Source: Krumholzibacterium sp965370495 (GTDB taxonomy: Bacteria; Krumholzibacteriota; Krumholzibacteriia; Krumholzibacteriales; Krumholzibacteriaceae). From it: a DNA stretch of 10,118 nucleotides. The first letter of the stretch is position 1, and every line of letters starts with the position of its first letter. The translations under genes were made by a program, and so were the position numbers. Under the pieces are notes generated by a model, which searched no databases, was not told the DNA's origin, and saw only the letters and a program-made list of their open reading frames with translations. The stretch is from positions 1-10,118 of the forward strand of contig CBDUUV010000089.1 of the NCBI GenBank assembly GCA_965370495.1. The letters are read 5' to 3'. Shown here piece after piece: positions 1 through 6,325 of the stretch.

Positions 1-2
1 AC

Positions 3-401
3 TGGTCATGGGACGTCGATTACTGGCACAAAATATCGGCTGTCGATATCCATGGGAACGAAAGTATTTTCGCGGTGACCGGGCCGGGTGATATAACGGG
101 CGACGACCCTTTGCCTTTGCCTGAGACTGCCTTCCTCGCGCAGAACTATCCAAATCCGTTCAATCCCGTAACGGCGATCAGGTTCGGCCTGCCGGAAGCG
201 GGGCATGTGTCGCTGATGATATACGACGCCGCTGGCAGGCTTGTAAGAGAAATGATTGACAGTGACATTCCCGCGGGGCATTACAACGAGAACTGGGATG
301 GATTGTTTGCCGATGGAAGCAGGGTCGCCAGCGGAGTCTATTTCTACAGGCTCAGCACAAAGTCGTTCACCGAGACGAGAAAGATGATATTGATTCGGTG
401 A
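3..401 (+). CDS. 3' end of a secreted protein with FlgD-like/type IX-like C-terminal sorting domain (partial)
   Basis: The reading frame is open from the left edge of the window to a TGA at 399-401, so the gene starts upstream and only its last 132 codons are present. The first ~28 residues (ending in KISAVDIHGNES) look like the last strands of a fibronectin type III domain. After a short linker comes NYPNPFNPVTAIRFGLP, followed by a beta-rich module with YDAAGRLVRE, a WDG turn, and GVYFYRL, ending in KMILIR. This is the usual form of the FlgD Ig-like / type IX secretion sorting tail that sends proteins across the outer membrane in FCB-group bacteria. The enzyme or adhesin part lies outside the window and cannot be named. 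The domain call is firm; its use as a secretion signal here is inferred from the family. Confidence 0.85.
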   Translation, partial: WSWDVDYWHKISAVDIHGNESIFAVTGPGDITGDDPLPLPETAFLAQNYPNPFNPVTAIRFGLPEAGHVSLMIYDAAGRLVREMIDSDIPAGHYNENWDGLFADGSRVASGVYFYRLSTKSFTETRKMILIR

Positions 402-418
402 CAACTCTGGTTGAATTG

Positions 419-450
419 TGCCCCGGGCGAATGTACCATCATCCGGGGCA
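419..450. other. Strong stem-loop after the sorting-domain gene
   Basis: A perfect 8-base inverted repeat, TGCCCCGG at 419-426 and CCGGGGCA at 443-450, encloses a 16-base loop 17 bases after the stop codon of the secreted-protein gene. The position suits a transcription end or an mRNA 3' stabiliser. However, neither strand has a run of T after the stem (ATAATAATT follows on the plus strand), so it is not a textbook intrinsic terminator. The rest of the 402-534 gap holds a TAAAAT box at 485-490 that could be a -10 element for the kinase gene, but I see no convincing -35 element. Confidence 0.5.
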
Positions 451-534
451 ATAATAATTCGTGCATATTTCCAGCCATTTGCTGTAAAATAACCGGGTTG
501 CGTATGGGACGCTTGTAACCGGTGAGGCTCGTCT

Positions 535-3444
535 TTGATAGGCAAAACAATATCACATTACAGGATCCTCGAGAAGCTCGGTGAGGGTGGGATGGGTATG
601 GTGTACAAGGCCGAGGATACGAGGCTGATGCGGGCCGTGGCACTGAAGTTTCTTCCGCCCGCCATGACGAGTGATCCGGGGGCCAGGGAACGGTTTATTT
701 ACGAGGCGAGGGCCGCCTCCGCTCTCGACCATCCCAATATCTGTAACATCCACGAGATAGACGAATCGGAAGACGGCAGGACCTTTATCGTGATGGCCTG
801 TTACGAGGGCGAAAACCTGAAGGAGATGCTGGACCGTGGTCTTCCCGAACCGGACAGGGTGCTCGATATAATCCGGCAGGTAGCAGAGGGGCTCCGGGAG
901 GCGCACAAAAAGAACATAGTCCATAGAGACATAAAACCTGCCAACATCGTGGTGACTACCGATGGGCTCGCCAAGATCATGGATTTCGGTCTGGCCAAGT
1001 TAAAGGGCGTCAGCCATCTGACAAAAGAGGGCTCGACCATCGGGACCACGTCCTATATGTCTCCCGAGCAGGCTCAGGGACATGAGATCGATCACAGGAC
1101 CGATATCTGGTCGCTTGGAGTCGTCCTGTACGAGATGTTGACAGACAGGACTCCCTACCGGGGCGAATATGAGCCTGCGGTGATCTATTCGATAGTCCAC
1201 GAGGATCCCGAGCCCCCTTCCCGGATAAGGCCGGAACTTCCGGAAGCCCTTGACGCCGTGATCCTCCGGGCGCTGAGCAAGGATCCAAATAACAGGTATC
1301 AGTCTATAAACGAGTTTCTTTTTGACCTGGGCAGGATCATCTCTCCGGAACATGAGGGATCTCCCTCGGCTGGAGGAGGCGGAAAGATCCTGTGGTTGCT
1401 GAGAAAACCTCTTGTCGGCATTCCCGTCATCCTTGCGTTATGCATGCTTGCTTTGCTGGCAGGCAACAGCATTCGAAAGGCGCGTGAGGCCCGAAAGGCG
1501 AGAAATGAACTTCTGCCTGTCATCATGGAGCTGATGGAAAACGATCGATACTACGCTGCCTGGGAAACAGCTGTGGGCGCGAGAGAAATCCTTACTGACG
1601 ACCCCGTTCTCGAATCGCTGTGGTCCGAGATGACCATCTGTGCCGTGATAGTGACTTCCCCTCCCGGAGCCGGTATTTCGATCCAGGAATATGCGCGCCC
1701 GGATGCCGAGTGGCATTCTATTGGAGTGACTCCAATGGACCGGGCCTTTCTCCCTCAGGGATTTTTCCGATGGAAGATCGAAAAGGAGGGATTCATTCCC
1801 CTGGAAGTGGGGCTCCCGAGCGACAGGGATACTTTCGAATTTCAGCTGGACGAGGCAGGCTCGCTCCCCGAAGGGATGGTAAGGGTACCGGGTGGAATAG
1901 GTGGCGAGTGGGTGCCCGGTTTCGGTCGCCTTGCAACACCCCGGCTCCCCTCCTTTCTGGCCGACAGGTACGAAGTCACCAACCGCCAGTTCAAGTCGTT
2001 CGTGGACGCGGGAGGATACGAGCGCGGGGAATTCTGGAAGCATCCGTTTGTTGTGGACGGCAGCTCGATTCCGTGGGATGAGGCGAGAAAGATGTTCCGC
2101 GACAGGACTGGCAGGCCCGGGCCAGCCGGGTGGGAGATGAGCGATTATCCGGATGGCCAGGCGGACCATCCCGTGAGCGGCGTCAGCTGGTTCGAGGCGG
2201 CCGCCTTCGCTGAGTTCGCGGGTAAATCGCTTCCGACCCTGTTTCACTGGATCTATATCGCGTCGGTCAGGGCCAGCGCCCATATCATCCCACTGTCCAA
2301 TTTCGGCAGGGATGGGATCGCGCCGGTCGGCAGCCATAACGGGACAGGGCATTTCGGACTTGACGATATAGCCGGCAATGTCAGTGAGTGGTGTTTCAAT
2401 GCCACAGGGAAGGACCGTTATTTAATGGGCGGGTGCTGGAGCGCGCCGCAGTACCAGTTCAATTTTCCAGAAAAGGCTTCACCCTTCGACAGATCCGAAT
2501 GCAACGGATTTCGATGCATAACACTGCTTGGCCGGGAAGAGATACCGGAAGAGATCTGGGATGAGATCACCTTCATGTTTGTGCATGATTACGGAAGTGA
2601 TCAGCCTGTTTCGGCCGAGATCCTGGACGCTCTCTGCAGCATTTACCAGTACGAGAAAACAGATCTGAACGAGCATGTGGAGTTCAGGGACGAAACCGGG
2701 GAGGACTGGACGATCGAAAAGATCTCCTATGACGCGCCTTATAGAGGGGAAAGGATGTTTTCGTACCTTTTCCTTCCAAAAGGAGCCTCTCATCCCTATC
2801 AGACGATAGTTCTTTTTCCCGGTTCCTATGCGATGAATATGGAATCGAGCGAGAACGGCAGGAACCTGAACACATTCGATTTCGTCGATTTTGTCATAAA
2901 AAGCGGAAGGGCGGTTCTCTGCCCCGCATACCTGTCGACATATGAGAGAAAAGACGGGTATAGCCTCTACGATCCCCGAAACACACCTTCCGATCACGCG
3001 CAGCATATCATAGCCTGGCGAAAGGATCTCTCCAGGTCGGTCGATTATCTTGAGACACGCGACGATATCGATATGGGCAAGCTCGCCTATTTCGGCAGTA
3101 GCTGGGGAGGCTGGCTGGCTCCCATCTATCTGGGACAGGACGATCGTTTCAGTGTCGCCGTCCTCAGGCTCACGGGATTGCCGACCTTTGAAATGCCTCC
3201 CACTTTCAGCCCATTCAACTTTCTGCCCCGGGTCCGGATACCGGTCCTGTTGCTGAATGGCCGGTACGATTACACTTTCCCTTACGAGACATCCCAGCTG
3301 CCCTTCTTTAATAACCTGGCAACAGGCGTGGAGAATAAAAAGCTGGTGCTGTTCGAGACTTCGCACAGCATGTCGGGACACAGGAACGAGATGATCCGCG
3401 AGACCCTCGACTGGCTGGATAAATATCTCGGTCCGGTCGACTGA
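535..3444 (+). CDS. Membrane Ser/Thr protein kinase fused to PEGA-like, FGE/SUMF1-like and alpha/beta-hydrolase domains
   Basis: A 969-residue multidomain protein. Residues ~9-270 are a Hanks-type kinase with all key motifs: glycine loop GEGGMG (16-21), ATP lysine K38, HRDIKPAN with D132, DFG at 150-152, and SPE at 176-178 behind a Thr-rich activation loop. One transmembrane helix follows at ~292-310, so the kinase is cytoplasmic and the rest is probably periplasmic. Residues ~370-425 resemble a PEGA domain. Residues ~448-665 resemble a formylglycine-generating-enzyme/SUMF1 domain (YEVTNRQF, HPVSGVSWFEAAAFAEF, GNVSEW, GFRC), but the expected FGE cysteine pair is not visible, so it may bind rather than oxidise. 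Residues ~690-965 are an alpha/beta hydrolase with nucleophile elbow GSSWG (S856) and likely partners D912 and H944. The start is TTG, chosen because of GGTGAGG at 521-527 and an in-frame TGA at 523. Substrate and signal are unknown. Confidence 0.93.
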   Translation: MIGKTISHYRILEKLGEGGMGMVYKAEDTRLMRAVALKFLPPAMTSDPGARERFIYEARAASALDHPNICNIHEIDESEDGRTFIVMACYEGENLKEMLDRGLPEPDRVLDIIRQVAEGLREAHKKNIVHRDIKPANIVVTTDGLAKIMDFGLAKLKGVSHLTKEGSTIGTTSYMSPEQAQGHEIDHRTDIWSLGVVLYEMLTDRTPYRGEYEPAVIYSIVHEDPEPPSRIRPELPEALDAVILRALSKDPNNRYQSINEFLFDLGRIISPEHEGSPSAGGGGKILWLLRKPLVGIPVILALCMLALLAGNSIRKAREARKARNELLPVIMELMENDRYYAAWETAVGAREILTDDPVLESLWSEMTICAVIVTSPPGAGISIQEYARPDAEWHSIGVTPMDRAFLPQGFFRWKIEKEGFIPLEVGLPSDRDTFEFQLDEAGSLPEGMVRVPGGIGGEWVPGFGRLATPRLPSFLADRYEVTNRQFKSFVDAGGYERGEFWKHPFVVDGSSIPWDEARKMFRDRTGRPGPAGWEMSDYPDGQADHPVSGVSWFEAAAFAEFAGKSLPTLFHWIYIASVRASAHIIPLSNFGRDGIAPVGSHNGTGHFGLDDIAGNVSEWCFNATGKDRYLMGGCWSAPQYQFNFPEKASPFDRSECNGFRCITLLGREEIPEEIWDEITFMFVHDYGSDQPVSAEILDALCSIYQYEKTDLNEHVEFRDETGEDWTIEKISYDAPYRGERMFSYLFLPKGASHPYQTIVLFPGSYAMNMESSENGRNLNTFDFVDFVIKSGRAVLCPAYLSTYERKDGYSLYDPRNTPSDHAQHIIAWRKDLSRSVDYLETRDDIDMGKLAYFGSSWGGWLAPIYLGQDDRFSVAVLRLTGLPTFEMPPTFSPFNFLPRVRIPVLLLNGRYDYTFPYETSQLPFFNNLATGVENKKLVLFETSHSMSGHRNEMIRETLDWLDKYLGPVD

Positions 3445-3532
3445 GACCAGAGGGCACCTGAGCAGGTTATCTAAAGGGATATAATCATCTACGGTAATCG
3501 AAGGGTTTAGAGAATCCGGTTGTCAGGGGGCG

Positions 3533-4300
3533 TCAGAGCGACAGAGGAGAAGAAGCCCTGTAACGGCTGGCTACGCTCAACCGGGCATTACTGCCAATGA
3601 CGCTTCTATGTGTATTGAGCGCGGTTTGAGGATTATTGTTCTGCTCGGACAGATGCGCCAGGCATGCCCATTTCAGTTTCTGCCTGAAGGCCGGTGAGAG
3701 CAGTCTCGCGGCCTCTATGTTTGAGATATGACCGCCACTGCCTTTTATTCGTTCTTTCAGGAAGACAGGATATGGGCCATTTTCCAGCATGGAAACATCA
3801 TAGTTGCTTTCCAGAAAGACCCCATCCAGGCCCATCAGCAACTCCGGTAATCCATCAAATACATGGCCAAGGTCTGTCAGCACTCCCAGCCTGCTGTGTG
3901 TGTCATCTACAATAAAGGCCACTCCATCGATACCATCGTGAGGGGTGGGAATCGTTTCGATAACAGTACTTTCAAAGCGGACAGATTCTCCGGCATTGAA
4001 ATGGGATAATTTATGAAACCTGCCGCAGGCCCCTCTTGCATTGACTGTTGCATAAGTCTTTGGCGTCATCCACACATCGAGGTTGTATTTTCTGCTGAAT
4101 ATTCCGGCACACCTGATGTGATCCGAATGGTCGTGTGATATAACCACGCAATCGACATCGCGAATATCGCGCCCGATTGCTTTAAGGCGTTTCTCGGCCT
4201 GAATGCCGCTGATTCCGGCATCGAACAGGATTCGGACGTCATTTGTTTCTACATATATACAGTTGCCATTGCTGCCGGACTGTAATGAAACGGCGTTCAT
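3533..4300 (-). CDS. YycJ/WalJ-type metallo-beta-lactamase-fold hydrolase
   Basis: A 255-residue protein that starts SLQSGSNGNCIYVE and carries the MBL metal motif HDHSDH (H56, H58, D60, H61). Further expected ligands are H121 in TPHDG, D143 in TDLGH, a GHISN segment and a C-terminal HLSEQNNNP histidine. The order and the ending (LSVASRYRAS) match the YycJ/WalJ branch, which are soluble metal-dependent hydrolases; some relatives have been linked to nuclease activity. The length is normal and the metal site looks complete. The ATG start at 4300 is preceded by AAGAGAG at a workable distance. It converges with the kinase gene and diverges from the lipoprotein gene, so it is probably transcribed alone. 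Its base composition is richer in A+T than the kinase. Substrate is not predictable from sequence. Confidence 0.9.
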   Translation of the reverse strand: MNAVSLQSGSNGNCIYVETNDVRILFDAGISGIQAEKRLKAIGRDIRDVDCVVISHDHSDHIRCAGIFSRKYNLDVWMTPKTYATVNARGACGRFHKLSHFNAGESVRFESTVIETIPTPHDGIDGVAFIVDDTHSRLGVLTDLGHVFDGLPELLMGLDGVFLESNYDVSMLENGPYPVFLKERIKGSGGHISNIEAARLLSPAFRQKLKWACLAHLSEQNNNPQTALNTHRSVIGSNARLSVASRYRASSPLSL

Positions 4301-4335
4301 TGTAACTACTCTCTTTTCGATTTAATGTCCGGTGG

Positions 4336-4364
4336 ATAGTACAGCATCAGGGTGATGCCGGCAA
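4336..4364 (-). promoter_or_regulatory. Candidate promoter of the MBL gene with an inverted repeat in the spacer
   Basis: On the minus strand a -35-like TTGCCG (4359-4364) and a -10-like TACTAT (4336-4341) are exactly 17 bases apart, and each matches consensus at four of six bases. The spacer contains a perfect inverted repeat, GCATCA-N3-TGATGC (4344-4358 in plus coordinates). A dyad between -35 and -10 is a classical operator position. That it works here is inference. Confidence 0.4.
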
Positions 4365-4466
4365 ATACAAATGATTTGAAAAAAATGCGGCGTCCCGATC
4401 ATTTCAAGATTTACATTGCCAAATTGAGGAGATGATTTTTAAGGGAAGCCCTGTTCATGTTGCTTC

Positions 4467-4495
4467 TTGACACACACAGTGACTAATGGTAATAT
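4467..4495 (+). promoter_or_regulatory. Sigma70-type promoter of the lipoprotein gene
   Basis: A perfect TTGACA at 4467-4472 is followed after 17 bases by TAATAT at 4490-4495, inside an A+T-rich segment. Transcription from it would give a leader of roughly 65-70 bases before the ATG at 4568. It is the best promoter match in the window. Confidence 0.6.
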
Positions 4496-4552
4496 TTTAA
4501 TAGAAAAATTGCTATTGCATAAATCCCCATAGTAAGAATCAACGCCTTGCAG

Positions 4553-4560
4553 AAAAGGAG
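4553..4560 (+). promoter_or_regulatory. Ribosome binding site that fixes the lipoprotein start
   Basis: AAAAGGAG lies 7 bases before the ATG at 4568. It falls inside the reading frame if the upstream TTG at 4547 is used, so it argues for the ATG and for a protein that begins directly with its signal peptide. Confidence 0.75.
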
Positions 4561-4567
4561 TTGCACG

Positions 4568-5356
4568 ATGAATCGAATGATTCTCGTGGGGGGGCTTATC
4601 GCGATAGCTTTTTTTCTTTTTGGAAGCTGTAGCGAAGACAGTAGCAACTGTATACAATGCCCTCCCTGCGAACCCGGAAAACTAAATCCGATCAAGGTTT
4701 TAATCGTAGCGTCGGAAGTGGTCCAGAGTCGAATGGATACAATTATCGCTTATTCGATCGAAAAGGAATTATTTCCCGAGGGATCCAGTTTTAAAACGGT
4801 ATTCCTTATTGATTCCATACCTCCACTTGACGTGTTGACTCGATTCGACGCTATCCTGCTGTACACTGTAGAGGTGCTGGAATATCCAGATGAAAATGAC
4901 TCGATCGGCGATATAATGGCTGATTATATCGAGTCCGGCGGTGGGATCGTATTGTGCCAAGGAGCTATGAGAGGCTATGCGATAGGAATCGGGGGCAGAC
5001 TGAGGGCGCCAGGTTATTCTCCTTTTTTACCAGGTTCACATGGTGGCATTTTCGATGATAGAAAAATAGAACTGAGTTCCATAAGTTTCCCCTTGCATCC
5101 GATTTTTTACGGAATTGACATCTTGAATATTACTTCCCCGGGTTTGTGGTCACTCCCTCATCCGATACTTGACGAGTTGGCGATTCTCCTGGCAAAAGAT
5201 CAGTTCGAAGCCAACGCTATTTCCATCAACTCGAATGGAAATATCATAGGTCTGAACATCTGGCCGTCTTTCGTATTTTCCAGTTATGATCGTTATCCGG
5301 AAGCCGCCAGACTTATAGCCAATTCCCTGATGTTCGTAGCAGGTTCATCGCAATAA
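4568..5356 (+). CDS. Putative lipoprotein with a GATase/ThuA-like fold, function unknown
   Basis: A 262-residue protein from the ATG set by the preceding AAAAGGAG. Residues 1-20 form a short positive start and a hydrophobic stretch ending FLFGSC, giving a probable lipidation site at C21, although the lipobox is imperfect (F at -3). A Cys cluster follows, CIQCPPC (C28, C31, C34), which could form disulfides or bind metal. From residue ~41 the protein reads KVLIVASEVV, then FDAILLYTVEVLE and a GDIMADYIESGGGIVLCQGA segment. This is the pattern of the flavodoxin-like GATase1/ThuA/DUF4350 superfamily found in many secreted proteins of this kind of bacterium. C130 sits in the strand after the GGG turn, but no G-x-C-x-G nucleophile elbow is present, so amidotransferase activity is unlikely. 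The gene is visibly richer in A+T than the kinase and menG. Fold assignment is moderate; function is open. Confidence 0.75.
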   Translation: MNRMILVGGLIAIAFFLFGSCSEDSSNCIQCPPCEPGKLNPIKVLIVASEVVQSRMDTIIAYSIEKELFPEGSSFKTVFLIDSIPPLDVLTRFDAILLYTVEVLEYPDENDSIGDIMADYIESGGGIVLCQGAMRGYAIGIGGRLRAPGYSPFLPGSHGGIFDDRKIELSSISFPLHPIFYGIDILNITSPGLWSLPHPILDELAILLAKDQFEANAISINSNGNIIGLNIWPSFVFSSYDRYPEAARLIANSLMFVAGSSQ

Positions 5357-5412
5357 GAGGGTTTAATAGAGAGATTTTATTTGAGGAGAATATAAAACAA
5401 CTTACCGAAAAT

Positions 5413-5595
5413 ATGAAAATCAGATATCTGGTAGTACGGATGGAGAAGAAAGCGGTCTGCATAAATTGCGGAGAGAGTATCAAGCCGGATTTCAAGATAT
5501 GCCCTTTCTGCGGCCATCATCTGCAGCTCGAATGCGAGCAATGCCACCAGCCCGTCACGGCGGAATGGAAGGTATGCCCGAGATGCGGCAAGTAG
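5413..5595 (+). CDS. Small double zinc-ribbon protein
   Basis: A 60-residue protein with four CxxC knuckles: C16/C19, C30/C33, C41/C44 and C55/C58. These make two tandem zinc ribbons (CINCGE...CPFCG and CEQCHQ...CPRCGK), and the protein ends directly after the last knuckle. Nothing else is in the chain: no membrane helix and no enzymatic domain. Such DZR proteins are usually adaptors in protein-protein or nucleic-acid contacts. The start is uncertain. The ATG at 5413 has no close ribosome binding site (GAGGAG at 5383-5388 is too far), and the ATG at 5440 would give a 51-residue protein that keeps all eight cysteines. It lies 56 bases after the lipoprotein gene with no visible terminator between, so the two may share a transcript. 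Confidence 0.75.
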   Translation: MKIRYLVVRMEKKAVCINCGESIKPDFKICPFCGHHLQLECEQCHQPVTAEWKVCPRCGK

Positions 5596-5784
5596 ATTTC
5601 CTGAAACGGTGGCCGGGAGAAACTATGTCGCGGAACCGATTAAAGAGTTAACCTCAATTCGTCAAGAAATCACCGTGCATATCAGCAAAGGGAGTTATCG
5701 ATAAATTCCCGCAGGAATACTGCGCGTTCCGCACTTCACGAATGATCAATTTCAACTTTTTTATTAATTATTGAAACATTTACC
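5596..5784. other. Gene-free stretch with a palindrome, upstream of the padR promoter
   Basis: I see no gene here. The only clear structure is the perfect 10-base palindrome TTATCGATAA at 5695-5704. It is flanked by GGGA-type bases on the left (5690-5693) and TCCC on the right (5707-5710), so the symmetry spans about 21 bases with mismatches. It could be a protein-binding site or a weak hairpin ending the zinc-ribbon transcript; no T run follows it. Base composition becomes strongly A+T-rich from about 5750 towards the padR promoter. Confidence 0.35.
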
Positions 5785-5812
5785 TTGACTATTACGATAT
5801 TAATAGTAGTAT
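5785..5812 (+). promoter_or_regulatory. Candidate promoter of the padR-sensor operon
   Basis: TTGACT at 5785-5790 (five of six to TTGACA) and TAGTAT at 5807-5812 (four of six) are 16 bases apart in a very A+T-rich block. A second -35-like TTGAAA at 5771-5776 with TACGAT at 5793-5798 is an alternative. The leader to the padR start would be long, about 140 bases. Confidence 0.45.
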
Positions 5813-5824
5813 TAGATTAATAGT
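5788..5824. promoter_or_regulatory. Probable PadR operator: inverted and direct repeats over the promoter
   Basis: ACTATTA (5788-5794) and TAATAGT (5801-5807) form a perfect 7-base inverted repeat with a 6-base centre, overlapping the -35 element and spacer. The nine bases ATTAATAGT occur at 5799-5807 and again at 5816-5824, exactly 17 bases apart. PadR proteins are winged-helix dimers that often repress their own promoter by binding dyads over it, so this is the natural operator candidate for the gene that follows. Confidence 0.5.
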
Positions 5825-5956
5825 GATGATAAATTAACGTCACTGGGCGATTGACAATAGAAGTGGGAGAAGAAGGTCTTGACTGTTGAAAAACCAAATG
5901 CCGGGAATAGAAGCGGGTCTCTCCCCGGAATTTCTGGAAACGGGAAGGTGATGATA

Positions 5957-6325
5957 TTGAATGACGAAAATGCCGCGAACAAGAAATTCAGGAAGGAACT
6001 CAAGTCGGGTACCGTATCCCTTGTGCTCCTAAGTATCCTCAGCCGGTCCGGGGACTCGATGTACGGCTACGAGATAACGAAGAATATCGATTCGAGTCTT
6101 GTGGAGACTCCCCGAATGGGTCAGGGAGCTCTTTACCCCGTCCTCAGGTCGCTGGAAAAGAGCGGGCTCCTGAGCAGCAGGGTAGAGCCCTCCGTCTCAG
6201 GTCCCCCGAGGCGTTACTACAAGATTACCGGGGCGGGCCGCGAGACGCTCGGGAACTGGACGGAAATATGGATAAAGACCAGGAGTTTTGTGGATGCCAT
6301 TCTGAAAGGAAACGACGATGTCTGA
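5957..6325 (+). CDS. PadR family transcriptional repressor
   Basis: A winged-helix DNA-binding protein of the PadR family. Diagnostic pieces are ELKSGTVSLVLLSILS, MYGYEITKNI, GALYPVLRSLEKSGLL (recognition helix region) and the wing RRYYKITGAGRETL. The C-terminal dimerisation helix is short, as in PadR-s1 proteins. I prefer the TTG at 5957 (122 residues, MNDENAANKKFRKEL) because AGGTGAT, close to the 16S complement, lies just before it and the conserved region begins soon after. The ATG at 5951 or the TTG at 5879 (148 residues) remain possible, but the extra N-terminus is not PadR-like. The stop overlaps the next gene by 8 bases, so the two are translated together. PadR genes next to HAAS-domain membrane genes are a widespread pairing, in which the repressor usually controls the operon. 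Confidence 0.88.
   Translation: MNDENAANKKFRKELKSGTVSLVLLSILSRSGDSMYGYEITKNIDSSLVETPRMGQGALYPVLRSLEKSGLLSSRVEPSVSGPPRRYYKITGAGRETLGNWTEIWIKTRSFVDAILKGNDDV

Noticed and set aside
1438..2352. A 304-codon open frame on the minus strand opposite the kinase gene
   Set aside because: It lies wholly opposite the TM/PEGA/FGE-like part of the kinase, has no recognisable motif and a composition-driven, Arg/Pro/Gly/His-rich sequence. The plus-strand domains explain the region.
2479..3381. A 300-codon open frame on the minus strand
   Set aside because: It mirrors the hydrolase domain of the kinase gene, whose catalytic motifs are clear on the plus strand; no domain signature is seen in the antisense product.
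3456..3467. ACCTG-AG-CAGGT dyad between the kinase and MBL genes, sharing CTGAGCAG with TCTCTG-AG-CAGAGA at 9560-9573 between menG and the PDZ gene
   Set aside because: It looked like a shared signal at both convergent gene ends, but CTGAGCAG also occurs inside padR near 6171. The two-base centre makes a poor hairpin, and no T run follows.
4439..4695. Two overlapping short open frames on the minus strand in the lipoprotein promoter region
   Set aside because: They overlap the promoter, ribosome binding site and signal-peptide codons of the plus-strand gene, and show no domain or conserved pattern.
5632..5733. GCGGAAC and GTTCCGC, an inverted pair about 90 bases apart in the padR upstream region
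   Set aside because: Seven-base arms at that distance are expected by chance and no further symmetry supports pairing.
5879..5956. N-terminal extension of PadR from a TTG at 5879
   Set aside because: The extra 26 residues are Gly/Asn/Ser-rich and unlike PadR proteins, while a better ribosome-binding segment sits just before 5957. It remains possible.
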